DNA of 64,000 bases from JAKIVR01 sp035933635 (GCA_035933635.1 DASYYY010000009.1:162038-226037), one strand, 5' to 3'; positions 35,730-43,854 are shown, counted from the stretch's first letter. Numbers and translations are program-made. The notes: generated by a model not told the origin, from the sequence alone.

Positions 35730-35737
35730 GATATACC
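35730..35737 (+). promoter_or_regulatory. TATA box for the M20 amidohydrolase gene
   Basis: GATATACC centred 29 bp before ATG 35762. It supports this ATG over the far-upstream ATG at 35639 and a leaderless message. Confidence 0.6.
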
Positions 35738-35761
35738 ATTGCCCGGCTGGGACCTGGCGCG

Positions 35762-36952
35762 ATGGTCTCGAGGTGGAACACGGCCGTCCGACGGTCGTTC
35801 CCCTGGATGCGAAAGATCCGGCGCGAGCTCCACACTCACCCCGAGCTCGCCTACCGGGAGTCCCGGACCCAACGTCGCATCTTGGAGACTTTGGCGGAGT
35901 TGTCGATCGACGGCTCCGTTCCCGCCGGGTCCACGGGCGTCGTCGCCACGCTCGGTCGACAGCTGCGAGGACCCGTGGTCGCGATCCGTGCGGACATGGA
36001 CGGCCTGCCCGTCACCGAGACAACCGGAGCTCCGTTCCGTTCCGTCGAACCGGGCGTGATGCACGCCTGCGGACACGACCTGCACATGTCCGTCGTGCTC
36101 GGCGTGGCCAAGGTCGCTTCCGAACACCCCGACTGGCTCGGAGGCCCGCTTCGATTGATCTTCCAGCCGGCCGAGGAGGATGGACTGCGCGGGGGCGCCG
36201 GTCCGATGATCCAAGCCGGCGCTCTGGGCGGCCCCGCGGCGGCGTTCGTCCTTGGCGAGCATGTCGACGAGTCGCTGCCGGTGGGAACGATCGGGGTCCA
36301 CCCGGGACCGACGATGGCAGCGGCGGACACGCTCGAGATCTATGTGCGCGGGACGGGAGGCCACGCGGCCTACCCGCACCGGGGGACCGACACGGTCCTC
36401 GCCGCGGCCGAGGTCGTCGTCGGGATGCAGGCGATGGTCAGCCGGCGCCGCGACCCCCTCGACCCCGGTCTCATCAGTCTCTCCCAGATCCACGGGGGCG
36501 ACCGCCCCAATATCCTCCCGTCGGAGGTGCGGCTTGCGGGAACGGTTCGAACCTTCTCCCCCGGCCTGCGCCGACAGTTCGCCCGCGAGATCCCGCGTCG
36601 GGTCCGGCTCATCGCCCGTAGCCTCGGTGCGGAAGCTCGCGTCAAGTACCGCTGGGGGTACCCTGCCGTCGTGAACGACCCCGGGGTCACCGCGAAGGTC
36701 GCCGCGGCGTGCCGCGCGGCGTGGGGCCACGATCGGGTCGTCGACCTCGAGCGAGCGGTGATGGGTGCGGAGGACTTCTCGCGGTACCTCCAACAGGTGC
36801 CGGGAACGTTCTGGTTCCTGGGCGTCGCCTCACGCACCCACCCGGCCGCGGCCAAGCACTCTCCCCAGTTTCTCCCGGACGAGAGGGCGATGGTGACCGG
36901 GGCCGACGCCTTCTTGGCCGCCGCCGACGCCCTCCAGCGGCGGTCCCCATGA
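35762..36952 (+). CDS. M20-family amidohydrolase / carboxypeptidase
   Basis: Zinc-dependent hydrolase of N-acyl amino acids or peptides, 396 aa. Metal-ligand motifs: RADMDGLPVTE, HACGHDLHMSV and FQPAEED (Glu-Glu-Asp catalytic pair). The dimerisation domain lies in the middle (GTGGHAAYPHRGTD), with the last ligand in KHSPQF near the C-terminus. The start follows the TATA box at 35730. It ends by ATGA overlap with the cysteine desulfurase gene, hinting at release of an amino acid, perhaps cysteine, used by that enzyme; this link is inference. Confidence 0.9.
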   Translation: MVSRWNTAVRRSFPWMRKIRRELHTHPELAYRESRTQRRILETLAELSIDGSVPAGSTGVVATLGRQLRGPVVAIRADMDGLPVTETTGAPFRSVEPGVMHACGHDLHMSVVLGVAKVASEHPDWLGGPLRLIFQPAEEDGLRGGAGPMIQAGALGGPAAAFVLGEHVDESLPVGTIGVHPGPTMAAADTLEIYVRGTGGHAAYPHRGTDTVLAAAEVVVGMQAMVSRRRDPLDPGLISLSQIHGGDRPNILPSEVRLAGTVRTFSPGLRRQFAREIPRRVRLIARSLGAEARVKYRWGYPAVVNDPGVTAKVAAACRAAWGHDRVVDLERAVMGAEDFSRYLQQVPGTFWFLGVASRTHPAAAKHSPQFLPDERAMVTGADAFLAAADALQRRSP

Positions 36953-38190
36953 AGCGCGGTTCGGCCCGGCGCGATTTTCCCGCCCTCCGCTCGCGGGGAG
37001 GTCGTCCCCCTCCGATCTACCTCGACTCGGCCTGCATGTCGCTCGTGCCCCGTGCGGTGCTCGACGCGATGTCGGAATACTACCAGCAATATCCGGGCTG
37101 CGCCGGTCGAAGCTTCCACCGGTTCGCCGAGGAGGTCAGCCACCGCTTCGAGGGGGCTCGGGAGGAGTTCCACCGGTTCCTGCACACGCCCTCGCCGTCG
37201 GAGGTCGTGTTCGTCCGGAACTCCACGGAGGCCCTGAACCTCGTCGGCCAAGGGCTACCGTGGAAGCCGGGCGAGCGGGTGGTGGTCACCGACCAGGAGC
37301 ACAACTCCAATCTCGTGCTGTGGCAGCGACTGCGGGAGGAGCGGGGCATCAAGCTCGACATTCTCAAGCTCCCGGATGCCGGCGGCTTCGACCTCGAAGC
37401 GCTCGACCGGATCCTCACGCCGGAGACCCGGCTCGTGAGCCTCTTCCACACCTCCAATCTCGACGGGCGATCGCTGCCCATCGCCGAGATCGCCGAGCGC
37501 GTACACGCCCGGGGCGCCCGCCTGCTCGTCGACGGCTGCCAGGCCGCCCCTCACCTTCCGGTCGACCTCGCTCGGCTGGGGGCCGACTACTACGCGATCT
37601 CCGGCCACAAGATGCTAGGTCCCACCGGCACCGGTATCCTCGCCGCCCGGGCCCCCGAGATGCTGCGGGACCTCCGCCCGCTCCTCCTCGGGGGGGAGAC
37701 GGTGGAATGGAGCACCCTCGAGGGCCATGAGCTGCGCCCGCCCCCCCACCGCTTCGAAGCCGGGCTGCAGAACTATGCCGGTTTCATCGGCGCCGGCGCC
37801 GCCGTCCGGTTCCTCACCGCCCAGGGGCTGGACGAGGTACGCGCCCACGACCGGTCGCTCAATGCCCTCGTCACGCGCGAGCTCGGCGACGAGCCCCGAC
37901 TTCGTCTCCTGGGGCCGAGCGATCCGAGCGACCGGCCGAGCATCTTCGCGTTCTCGCTGGCCGGTATCGACCCCAACGACGCCGCGCTCTTCCTGGACGA
38001 GGCGCATCGGGTGCTGCTCCGGTCGGGGATGCACTGCGTGCACTCCTGGTACAAGGCCCGCGGGCTGAACGGCAATCTCCGGGCATCGTTCTACCTCTAC
38101 AATAACCGGGCCGATGCGCGAGCGCTCGTGACCGGGGTGCGCGAGCTCCTCGAGCGGATCCCGGCCAGCCCGCCGGCGACGGCGAGCTAA
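36949..38190 (+). CDS. sufS: Cysteine desulfurase, SufS/CsdA type
   Basis: PLP enzyme that releases persulfide sulfur from cysteine for Fe-S clusters and thiolation. The 413-aa protein has the PLP lysine in AISGHKMLGPTGTG and the active cysteine in RSGMHCVHSWY, matching group II desulfurases; QEHNSNLVLW binds the cofactor phosphate region. The ATG overlaps the M20 stop. No sufB, sufC or sufD is present in the window. Convergent with the PAC2 gene, overlapping it by four bases. Confidence 0.92.
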   Translation: MKRGSARRDFPALRSRGGRPPPIYLDSACMSLVPRAVLDAMSEYYQQYPGCAGRSFHRFAEEVSHRFEGAREEFHRFLHTPSPSEVVFVRNSTEALNLVGQGLPWKPGERVVVTDQEHNSNLVLWQRLREERGIKLDILKLPDAGGFDLEALDRILTPETRLVSLFHTSNLDGRSLPIAEIAERVHARGARLLVDGCQAAPHLPVDLARLGADYYAISGHKMLGPTGTGILAARAPEMLRDLRPLLLGGETVEWSTLEGHELRPPPHRFEAGLQNYAGFIGAGAAVRFLTAQGLDEVRAHDRSLNALVTRELGDEPRLRLLGPSDPSDRPSIFAFSLAGIDPNDAALFLDEAHRVLLRSGMHCVHSWYKARGLNGNLRASFYLYNNRADARALVTGVRELLERIPASPPATAS

Positions 38191-39011
38191 CGGTACATCG
38201 GACCGGCGCTCGGGACCGGTAGCTCGGTCCTGGCTCGATCCTGGGCGTGGCGCTGGATCGAGAGCAGCTGTTGCTCGATCCGCTCCGCCTCGTGGTAGAG
38301 CGGGTCCGGGTCGAGCGGGGTGTGCAACAGCACGCGATTGATCGTCTCGATGACCTTCGCCGCCGCGCGGGCATCGGGGTACTCCGCCTGGGCCTCCGCA
38401 AGGAAGGTGAGCACGTCGAAGCCACGCCGCCGGCCCTCGTTGAGCAGCACGCCGGCGATCCCGGTGATGACGCCCTCGGTGAACGGCAACAGGTTGGGTT
38501 CGATGTACAGGTCGCGCGCCTTGGCCGTGCTCGCCACGCCGTAGACCTTGACGTCCTGGAAGCGCGGGCCACGCCCGCCCTTCTTCTCGGCAGCGCCCTT
38601 CTCGACGCTGAGTCCTTCGGGGGAGACGAGCATCGAGCACCGTTGCTCCTGCGCCCACTCCATAATCGTGTTGGCCAGCGGGTGGATCACCGTCGGCGCG
38701 GGGTGGAACTCCGAGACGAACGCGACGATCTTGTCGGCGACCTTCGAGGCCCGGCCGGAGTGGGGGCCCCCCGCGTACACGCGCACCGGGTGCTGCGGGT
38801 TGCCGCCGCGCACGAGCGACACGGTCGGGAACGCCGGCGACTCGACGATGCCGATCTGCTCCATGTCCAGGGTGTCGATCAGATAGTTCGCGACGATGCT
38901 GCTGACGAGCCCCACCGAGGGGAAGCCGTCGATGACGATCGCGCCCTCGACGTCGACGCGCTTGATCTCGTAGATACGGACGCCGTTGGGGTCCATCGGT
39001 TCGCGGGTCAC
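38187..39011 (-). CDS. Proteasome-assembly-chaperone (PAC2) family protein
   Basis: Member of the PAC2/DUF75 family (PbaB-like in archaea), 274 aa from GTG 39011, which overlaps the upstream stop (GTGA). The N-terminus has AIVIDGFPSVGLVSSIVANYLID, typical of the family; a mid segment MLVSPEGLSVEKG and the C-terminal helix follow. Archaeal relatives bind proteasome subunits or other complexes as ATP-independent assembly factors. The partner gene of 119 aa just upstream may act with it. Confidence 0.87.
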   Translation of the reverse strand: MTREPMDPNGVRIYEIKRVDVEGAIVIDGFPSVGLVSSIVANYLIDTLDMEQIGIVESPAFPTVSLVRGGNPQHPVRVYAGGPHSGRASKVADKIVAFVSEFHPAPTVIHPLANTIMEWAQEQRCSMLVSPEGLSVEKGAAEKKGGRGPRFQDVKVYGVASTAKARDLYIEPNLLPFTEGVITGIAGVLLNEGRRRGFDVLTFLAEAQAEYPDARAAAKVIETINRVLLHTPLDPDPLYHEAERIEQQLLSIQRHAQDRARTELPVPSAGPMYR

Positions 39012-39367
39012 AGTGAGCGCTCCACGATCTGGCCGAGCTCCTTGCTGAACAGGCCGATCACTTCGCGGGTGAGCTGCTGCCGGATCTCCGGGGGCACCGC
39101 CGCGAGCCCGAGCCGCGCCGTGCACGCACCGACCCGCAGGAGGGCGGCGTACTCCTGGGCGCGTGCCTCGAGCAGCGACCGGACCGCATCGCGCAGATCA
39201 CGGTCGAGCGCCGGATTCTCTTTGAGGGTCTTTTCGAGGTGGCGTCGGATCTCCTCTTTGACGAGATCGCGGGTGGCCTCGCGGACCAGCTCCTCCGGGC
39301 GGAGGAGGTCCCGCGTGCTCTTGACCAGTATATCGAGCGGGCCGTCTCCGGCACCGTCGTCCGACAT
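39008..39367 (-). CDS. Conserved small helical protein upstream of PAC2
   Basis: Not recognised as a named family. A 119-aa protein predicted almost wholly helical, with alternating charged and hydrophobic residues (LVKEEIRRHLEKTLKENP, LRDAVRSLLEARAQEYAALL), no cysteine cluster (one Cys only) and no signal peptide. GTGA overlap with the PAC2 gene implies a joint function, perhaps as a subunit of the same assembly factor. The upstream box CATTATCC at 39391-39398 sets ATG 39367 as a leaderless start. Confidence 0.75.
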   Translation of the reverse strand: MSDDGAGDGPLDILVKSTRDLLRPEELVREATRDLVKEEIRRHLEKTLKENPALDRDLRDAVRSLLEARAQEYAALLRVGACTARLGLAAVPPEIRQQLTREVIGLFSKELGQIVERSL

Positions 39368-39691
39368 CTACCGTCCCGAACCCGGATGGGGGATAATGGT
39401 TTGTCCGGTCGTCGGCCGGCGGACCGTGGGCGCCCCCGGGCCGAATCCGATGACCGTCATACGATGTCGCATTGACCGCCGGAAGCGCCCGCGCCCGACG
39501 GGACGACCCGTCACCGTCGATGCGGCGGGGCCCACGCGCACACTGGGTGCGTGCGAGGTTCCGAAGTTTTATCACTATCCATACGGGACTCGCCCCATAC
39601 TACATCAGTTCTGTCGACGGAAGCCGCAGGAATGTCGTTCAGTGTGCGTTCCGATGGGTAAGCTTACAAACCAACGGTGATAGGCCGGTCC
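39368..39691. other. 324-bp intergenic region with promoters in both directions
   Basis: The longest gap without a convincing gene. It contains the minus-strand box CATTATCC (39391-39398), a perfect inverted repeat ATGAC-C-GTCAT (39450-39460), an AT-rich stretch with TTTTATC (39567-39573) about 120 bp before the winged-helix start, and the palindrome GTAAGCTTAC (39658-39667). The stretch 39595-39690 could be a leader or a small RNA; I see no stable gene in it. Confidence 0.5.
39658..39667. promoter_or_regulatory. Perfect palindrome before the winged-helix gene
   Basis: GTAAGCTTAC, a 10-bp perfect palindrome about 25 bp before ATG 39692, overlapping a weak TTACAAA box. It could be an autoregulatory site for the winged-helix protein it precedes. 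Confidence 0.45.
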
Positions 39692-40147
39692 ATGTCCCCC
39701 AAGCGTGGCCGGAAGGCGAGAGAGCCTCGCGGCGCCCAGAAGTGGATCCTGTCCGAAGTTCGGGCTCTCCCTCCGGGCGGTAGCCTGTCGACGGCGGAGC
39801 TCTCCAAGCGGATCACGAAATCCAGCAAGCGCGACTTCCACAAGAATTCCGTGTACAACGCGCTGCGGTTGCTCGTCCGCAAGGGCTTCCTTGACATGCA
39901 ACGCAAGGGCCGGCAGAAACTGTACCAAATCGCCGGTGCGGCCCGGGCCGCTCCGGCCAAGGTTGCGCGCGCCGCCGTCGGACGCCCGGCGCGCCGGGCC
40001 GCCGCCCCGACGGCCGAGATGCCTGCGATGCCGCACAAGCTCGCCCTGGGCGAGATCTTGGTGCTCAACGTGGGAGAGGGCGAGGTCCTGATCGCGACCA
40101 ATCTCCACGGGCGCTTGGTGATCGAGCGCCAGTCGCTCGCCGTCTGA
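39692..40147 (+). CDS. Winged-helix DNA-binding protein
   Basis: Probable transcription regulator. From ATG 39692 it has 151 aa (a GTG at 39677 would add five). Residues about 12-85 form a winged helix: LSTAELSKRITKSSKRDFHKN, VYNALRLLVRKGFLDMQRKG. An Ala/Arg-rich linker and a small C-terminal beta domain (LALGEILVLNVGEGEVLIATNLHG) follow. The basic N-terminus and linker fit DNA binding. A perfect palindrome just upstream suggests self-control. No ligand can be assigned. Confidence 0.75.
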   Translation: MSPKRGRKAREPRGAQKWILSEVRALPPGGSLSTAELSKRITKSSKRDFHKNSVYNALRLLVRKGFLDMQRKGRQKLYQIAGAARAAPAKVARAAVGRPARRAAAPTAEMPAMPHKLALGEILVLNVGEGEVLIATNLHGRLVIERQSLAV

Positions 40148-40232
40148 ACCCGGGGGGCATCCGCGCTCCGTTCCGCCAGCGTTCGGTTCTAGGAATCGTT
40201 AAGCGGGCGGGTCTATCGGAGCGCGGGAGCGT

Positions 40233-40336
40233 GGGCCGGTAGATCAGCCCGGAAGATCGCTACCTTGGCAAGGTAGAGGCCGCGAGTTCAAAGGGCCCGG
40301 GGCAACCACCCGGGCCGGAAACTCTCGCCCGGTCCA
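40233..40336 (+). tRNA. tRNA-Ala(GGC) interrupted in the T-loop
   Basis: All arms can be paired by eye: acceptor GGGCCGG with CCGGTCC, including the G3:U70 wobble that identifies alanine tRNAs; D-stem GATC/GATC; anticodon stem CTACC/GGTAG with loop TTGGCAA (anticodon GGC); variable loop AGGCC; T-stem GCGAG/CTCGC; discriminator A; CCA not encoded. The T-loop starts normally with TTCAAA but reaches the 3' T-stem only after 37 nt (40287-40323) instead of 7, so a 30-nt insert interrupts it. An AT-rich element lies about 30 bp upstream (40197-40204). Anticodon position 37/38 carries no intron. Confidence 0.9.
40293..40322 (+). other. Putative 30-nt T-loop intron of tRNA-Ala
   Basis: Removing 30 nt restores a 7-nt T-loop (TTCAAAT, or TTCAACT if the cut lies up to three bases earlier). 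The insert folds as GGCCCGGG/CCCGGGCC (8 bp) with a 7-nt loop. Next to it, exon and insert bases can form GAGTT/AACTC, leaving an internal loop of 5 and 3 nt, as in relaxed bulge-helix-bulge splice sites. Exact ends are ambiguous over 40290-40293 and 40319-40322. Confidence 0.75.
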
Positions 40337-40398
40337 CTCCCCTTCCGACGGAGAAATCGGCTAGTGTCGAACCCCCCGGACGACATCCGAAGTCAATC

Positions 40399-40407
40399 CT
40401 ATATACC
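40399..40407 (+). promoter_or_regulatory. TATA box for the mevalonate-entry operon
   Basis: CTATATACC centred 25 bp before GTG 40428; the strongest TATA match in the window and a clear leaderless arrangement. It lies about 65 bp after the tRNA-Ala gene. Confidence 0.75.
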
Positions 40408-40427
40408 GCCCGCCGCGTCGTGCGACC

Positions 40428-41105
40428 GTGGAGCCCGAACTTCGCGAGAAGATGGCCGGTGAGGTCGTCCTCTCGCCCCACCCGGGTCGCACGCTGCGCA
40501 AGTGGCGCGAGGATTTCGGCATCTCGCAGCGCGACCTCGCCCGCACGCTCGCGACGGTGCCATCGGTCATCTCCGACTACGAATCGGAGCGACGGGCGAG
40601 TCCGGGAGCGGCGTTCATCCGGCGGTACGTCGATGGGCTCCTCCAGGTCGATGTACAGACCGGCGGAAAGGTCGCCCAGCGGCTCGGGCTGCGTCCGCAC
40701 TCCGATGGGATCCTCGGCATGCGCGAGTTCGCCGTGGCCATCCCGCTCAAGGCGCTCGCCGAACGGCTCGGGGCCAAGGCGGTCAGCCAGGTCGACGTGC
40801 ACCGCGACATCCACGGATACACGCTGCTCGACGCCCCGCGGGCGATCCTGTCGATCGACGCCGCGCACTTCGTCGAAGTGTACGGATGGTCGACCCAGCG
40901 GGCGCTCATCTTCGCGAACGTCAAGTACGGGCGCTCTCCGATGGTCGCCATCCGGGCGCATCCGATGAAACCGGCCGCGGTCATCTTCTCCAATCCGGGC
41001 CGGATCGACCCGCTCGCCGTGCGGCTGAGCGAGGTCGAGAACATCCCCCTCCTTACCACCACCCTCGGCCCGTCGGACGTGCTCGAGCGGGTCGAGGAGC
41101 TGTGA
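40428..41105 (+). CDS. HTH (XRE-type) regulator encoded before HMG-CoA synthase
   Basis: Conserved archaeal putative regulator (COG1709-like), 225 aa from GTG 40428. Residues about 22-65 are an XRE helix-turn-helix (LRKWREDFGISQRDLARTLA, PSVISDYESERR). The C-terminal 130 residues form a separate ligand- or partner-binding domain ending HPMKPAAVIFSNP ... VERVEEL. The same gene precedes HMG-CoA synthase in many euryarchaea, so it likely senses the pathway or a lipid precursor. Start fixed by the box at 40399. Its stop overlaps a possible GTG start of the next gene. Confidence 0.88.
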   Translation: MEPELREKMAGEVVLSPHPGRTLRKWREDFGISQRDLARTLATVPSVISDYESERRASPGAAFIRRYVDGLLQVDVQTGGKVAQRLGLRPHSDGILGMREFAVAIPLKALAERLGAKAVSQVDVHRDIHGYTLLDAPRAILSIDAAHFVEVYGWSTQRALIFANVKYGRSPMVAIRAHPMKPAAVIFSNPGRIDPLAVRLSEVENIPLLTTTLGPSDVLERVEEL

Positions 41106-41122
41106 ACGGGGGGGAACCAAAG

Positions 41123-42175
41123 ATGGAGAGTGGGATCGTCAGCTACGGGGCGTATGTACCGCGGTACCGGATCACCCCGGACGAGATCGGCCGGGTGTGG
41201 GGAGCCGACGGGGCGGGGATGTCCGCCTCGCTCAACGTGCTCCGCAAGTCCGTGCCCTCGCCGGACGAGGACACGATCACGATCAGCACGGAGGCGCTCC
41301 GCGTCGCCCTCGTCCGCGGGGCGATCGACCCGCAGGAGATCGGCGCGCTGTACGTCGGAAGCGAATCGCACCCCTATGCCGTCAAGCCGACGGCGACGGT
41401 CGTCGCCCAGGCCGTCGGGGCCACCCCGCATCTGACGGCGGCCGACTTCGAGTTCGCCTGTAAGGCCGGCACCGCCGCGATCCAGACCTGTCTCGGCCTC
41501 GTCGGCGCGCAGATGATCCGCTACGGTGTTGCCATCGGCTCCGACACGAGCCAGGGCGCCCCGGGCGACGCGCTGGAGTACAGCGCGAGCGCCGGCGGCG
41601 CCGCGTTCGTCATCGGCCGAGAGCGGGTCATCGCGCGGGTGCTCCACACGGCGAGCTACACGACCGACACGCCCGACTTCTGGCGCCGCGAGGGCCAGCG
41701 GTATCCGAGCCACAGCGGCCGGTTCACCGGCGAGCCCGCGTTCTTCCGGCACGTCACCGAATGCACCCGCCGGATGTTCGAGGTCGCGGGCACCTCGGCC
41801 AAGGACTACCGCCACGTGGTCTTCCACCAACCGAACGGCAAGTTCCCCCAGCGGGTGGGCAAGCAGCTGGGGTTCAACGATGCCCAGATGAAGCACGGGC
41901 TGGTCACGCCCTACATCGGCAACACCTACTCCGGCGCGGCGCTCATCGGGCTGTGCAATGTGCTCGACCACGCCGAGCCCGACGACCGGATCCTCATGGT
42001 CGGCTACGGTAGCGGTGCGGGCTCCGACGGTTTCGACCTCCAGGCCACCGAGGCGATCCGCGACTACGACCGCAGCGTCGGCACCCCGGTCGACGAGTTC
42101 CTCGAGCACGGCGTCGAGCTGCCGTACTCGATCTACGCCAAGTTCCGCGGCAAGATCCACATGGGGAGCGGATAG
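41123..42175 (+). CDS. Archaeal 3-hydroxy-3-methylglutaryl-CoA synthase
   Basis: Second step of the mevalonate pathway: adds acetyl-CoA to acetoacetyl-CoA, feeding archaeal ether lipids. The 350-aa protein has the Glu-Cys-His catalytic set: Glu81 in YVGSESHPYAV, Cys113 in EFACKAGTAAIQ, and the His in VVFHQPNGKFP. The ATG at 41123 gives the family N-terminus (SGIVSYGAYVPRYRI); a GTG at 41102 overlapping the regulator stop would add seven residues. In methanogens this enzyme sits in a complex with thiolase and DUF35, encoded next in order here. Confidence 0.95.
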   Translation: MESGIVSYGAYVPRYRITPDEIGRVWGADGAGMSASLNVLRKSVPSPDEDTITISTEALRVALVRGAIDPQEIGALYVGSESHPYAVKPTATVVAQAVGATPHLTAADFEFACKAGTAAIQTCLGLVGAQMIRYGVAIGSDTSQGAPGDALEYSASAGGAAFVIGRERVIARVLHTASYTTDTPDFWRREGQRYPSHSGRFTGEPAFFRHVTECTRRMFEVAGTSAKDYRHVVFHQPNGKFPQRVGKQLGFNDAQMKHGLVTPYIGNTYSGAALIGLCNVLDHAEPDDRILMVGYGSGAGSDGFDLQATEAIRDYDRSVGTPVDEFLEHGVELPYSIYAKFRGKIHMGSG

Positions 42176-42177
42176 GC

Positions 42178-43347
42178 GTGCGGGACGTCGCGATCCTCGG
42201 CGTGGGGATGACCCGATTCGGCGAGCTGTGGGACAGCTCGTTCCGTGAGATCGGCATCGAGGCCGGCTTCCAGGCGCTCGTCGACGCCAAGCTCGCCTCC
42301 AAGGACCTCGACGCGTTCTACCTCGGCAACATGGCGAGCGGTTCGCTCCTGGAGCAGGAGCACATCGCCCCGCTCGTGATCGACTACGCCGGGCTCGCCG
42401 GCGACCACGTCGGGGCCGTGCGCGTCGAGGCAGGGGGCGCCTCCGGCGCGGTGGCGCTCCATCAGGGGTACCTCGCAGTGGCGAGCGGGCTCTACGACCA
42501 TGTCGTCGTCGGGGGCGCGGAAAAGCTGACCGATGTCCCCGACGCCACCGCCAACCGGATCACCGGCTCGACCGCCGACCAGGAGTGGGAGTCGGTCTTC
42601 GGCGCCACGCTGCCGGGGCTCTGGGCGATGATCGCCCGTCGTCACATGCACGACTTCGGGACCCGGCGCGAGGACATGGCCACGGTCCCGGTCCACGCCC
42701 ACGAGATGGCGGCGAAGAACCCCAACGCCCACTACCGCAACCGGATCACGCTCGAGCAGGTCCTGGGCGCCGGGCCGGTCGCCGAGCCGCTGGGGGTGTT
42801 CGATTGCGCCCCGTTGAGCGATGGCGCGGCCGCCGTCGTGCTCGGTCCGCTGGAGACGGCTCGCCAGCACACCGACACCCCCGTCCGGATCGCCGCGAGC
42901 CAGGTCGCCTGCGACACGATGGCGCTGCAGCACCGGCGCGAGCTCACCACGATGGACGCGACGGTGGAGGCCGCGCACCGCGCCTTCGCGCAGGCGCGCC
43001 GCGCCCCCGTCGATGTCCACGTGGCGGAGATCGACGACGCCTACTCGATCTCGGCCTTGCTCGCGCTGGAGGACCTCGGCTTCGTGGCCAAGGGCAGCGC
43101 CGGTCCGGCGTTCGCTGCGGGCAACTTCGCGCCCGGCTCCAAGCTCGTCGTCAACAGCAGCGGAGGTCTCAAAGCCCAGGGGCGCCCCTTTGGCGCCGTG
43201 GGCGTCGCGCAGGCCGTCGAGATCGTCCGCCAGCTGCGCGGCGATGCCGGGGACCGGCAGGTCTCCGGGGCGACGCTCGGGCTCTCGCACAACACCGGCG
43301 GCACCGGCGCCACCTCTGTCGTGCATCTGTTCGAGCGGGCGAACTGA
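42178..43347 (+). CDS. Thiolase homologue of the HMG-CoA synthase cluster, catalytic residues replaced
   Basis: A 389-aa protein aligned along its full length with archaeal acetoacetyl-CoA thiolases and placed where that enzyme is expected. The nucleophilic Cys position is Gly87 (EAGGASG), the His of the GHP loop is Arg336 (AQGRPFGA), and the HDxF motif reads DDAY (Asp286, Asp287). The C-terminal SHNTGGTGATS is kept. Codons are clear in the sequence (GGC and CGC), and the frame is uninterrupted. It is therefore either a scaffold pseudo-enzyme of the complex or uses different chemistry; the intact thiolase at 13942-15123 may supply the activity. Confidence 0.88.
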   Translation: MRDVAILGVGMTRFGELWDSSFREIGIEAGFQALVDAKLASKDLDAFYLGNMASGSLLEQEHIAPLVIDYAGLAGDHVGAVRVEAGGASGAVALHQGYLAVASGLYDHVVVGGAEKLTDVPDATANRITGSTADQEWESVFGATLPGLWAMIARRHMHDFGTRREDMATVPVHAHEMAAKNPNAHYRNRITLEQVLGAGPVAEPLGVFDCAPLSDGAAAVVLGPLETARQHTDTPVRIAASQVACDTMALQHRRELTTMDATVEAAHRAFAQARRAPVDVHVAEIDDAYSISALLALEDLGFVAKGSAGPAFAAGNFAPGSKLVVNSSGGLKAQGRPFGAVGVAQAVEIVRQLRGDAGDRQVSGATLGLSHNTGGTGATSVVHLFERAN

Positions 43348-43356
43348 GGAGGGTGG

Positions 43357-43854
43357 ATGTCGAGCACGGTCGCACGCTATTGGCGCGAGACGCCCCGACG
43401 TTACAACCTCGGCGGGAGCCGCTGCCGCAACTGCCAGACGGTCTACTTTCCCTCGCGCACGGTCTGCCCGAACTGTACGGCGCACCGCCAGTCGCTCGGC
43501 AAGCTCGAGCCGTTCCAGCTCTCGGGTGAGGGCGAGGTGTTCAGCTACTCCATCGTCCACGACGCCGCCGAGGGGTTCGAGATGCAGGTCCCGTACGCGC
43601 TGGCGCTGGTCAAGACCGTCGAGGGTCCGCTCCTGACCGGGCAGGTCGTCGACATCGATCCCGCTTACGTGCGGATCGGCCTGAAGGTGCGCGCGACCTT
43701 CCGCAAGCTCCGCGAGGAGGGCAAGGCCGGTGTGATCCACTACGGCTACAAGTTCACGCCCGCCGAGGAGCCCCCCTCGCTGCGGCCGAGCGGCTCGATC
43801 GGAGAGCCGGTCCGGCCCGTCGCGCGGACGGCGGCCGGGGGCGTCGGCGCGTGA
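43357..43854 (+). CDS. DUF35 OB-fold / zinc-ribbon protein (copy 2)
   Basis: A 165-aa partner of thiolase and HMG-CoA synthase. The zinc ribbon is CRNC ... CPNC (residues 23-40), preceded by the family helix ARYWRETPRRYNL, and the OB fold runs from about 52 to 135. In the methanococcal complex this protein bridges thiolase and HMG-CoA synthase so that acetoacetyl-CoA is channelled. The Pro/Ala-rich tail of about 30 residues is extra. ATGA-like overlap with the DUF835 gene downstream. Confidence 0.92.
   Translation: MSSTVARYWRETPRRYNLGGSRCRNCQTVYFPSRTVCPNCTAHRQSLGKLEPFQLSGEGEVFSYSIVHDAAEGFEMQVPYALALVKTVEGPLLTGQVVDIDPAYVRIGLKVRATFRKLREEGKAGVIHYGYKFTPAEEPPSLRPSGSIGEPVRPVARTAAGGVGA

Noticed and set aside
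35639..35761. An N-terminal extension of the M20 enzyme from ATG 35639
   Set aside because: It would cover the dnaK promoter and has no family similarity; the TATA box at 35730 fits ATG 35762.
40287..40323. The T-loop insert of tRNA-Ala as a sequencing or assembly artefact
   Set aside because: A second tRNA has an insert of different sequence at the same place with matching junctions.
40260..41120. A minus-strand frame across tRNA-Ala and the HTH regulator
   Set aside because: It covers a tRNA gene and a conserved regulator on the plus strand and has no domain of its own.
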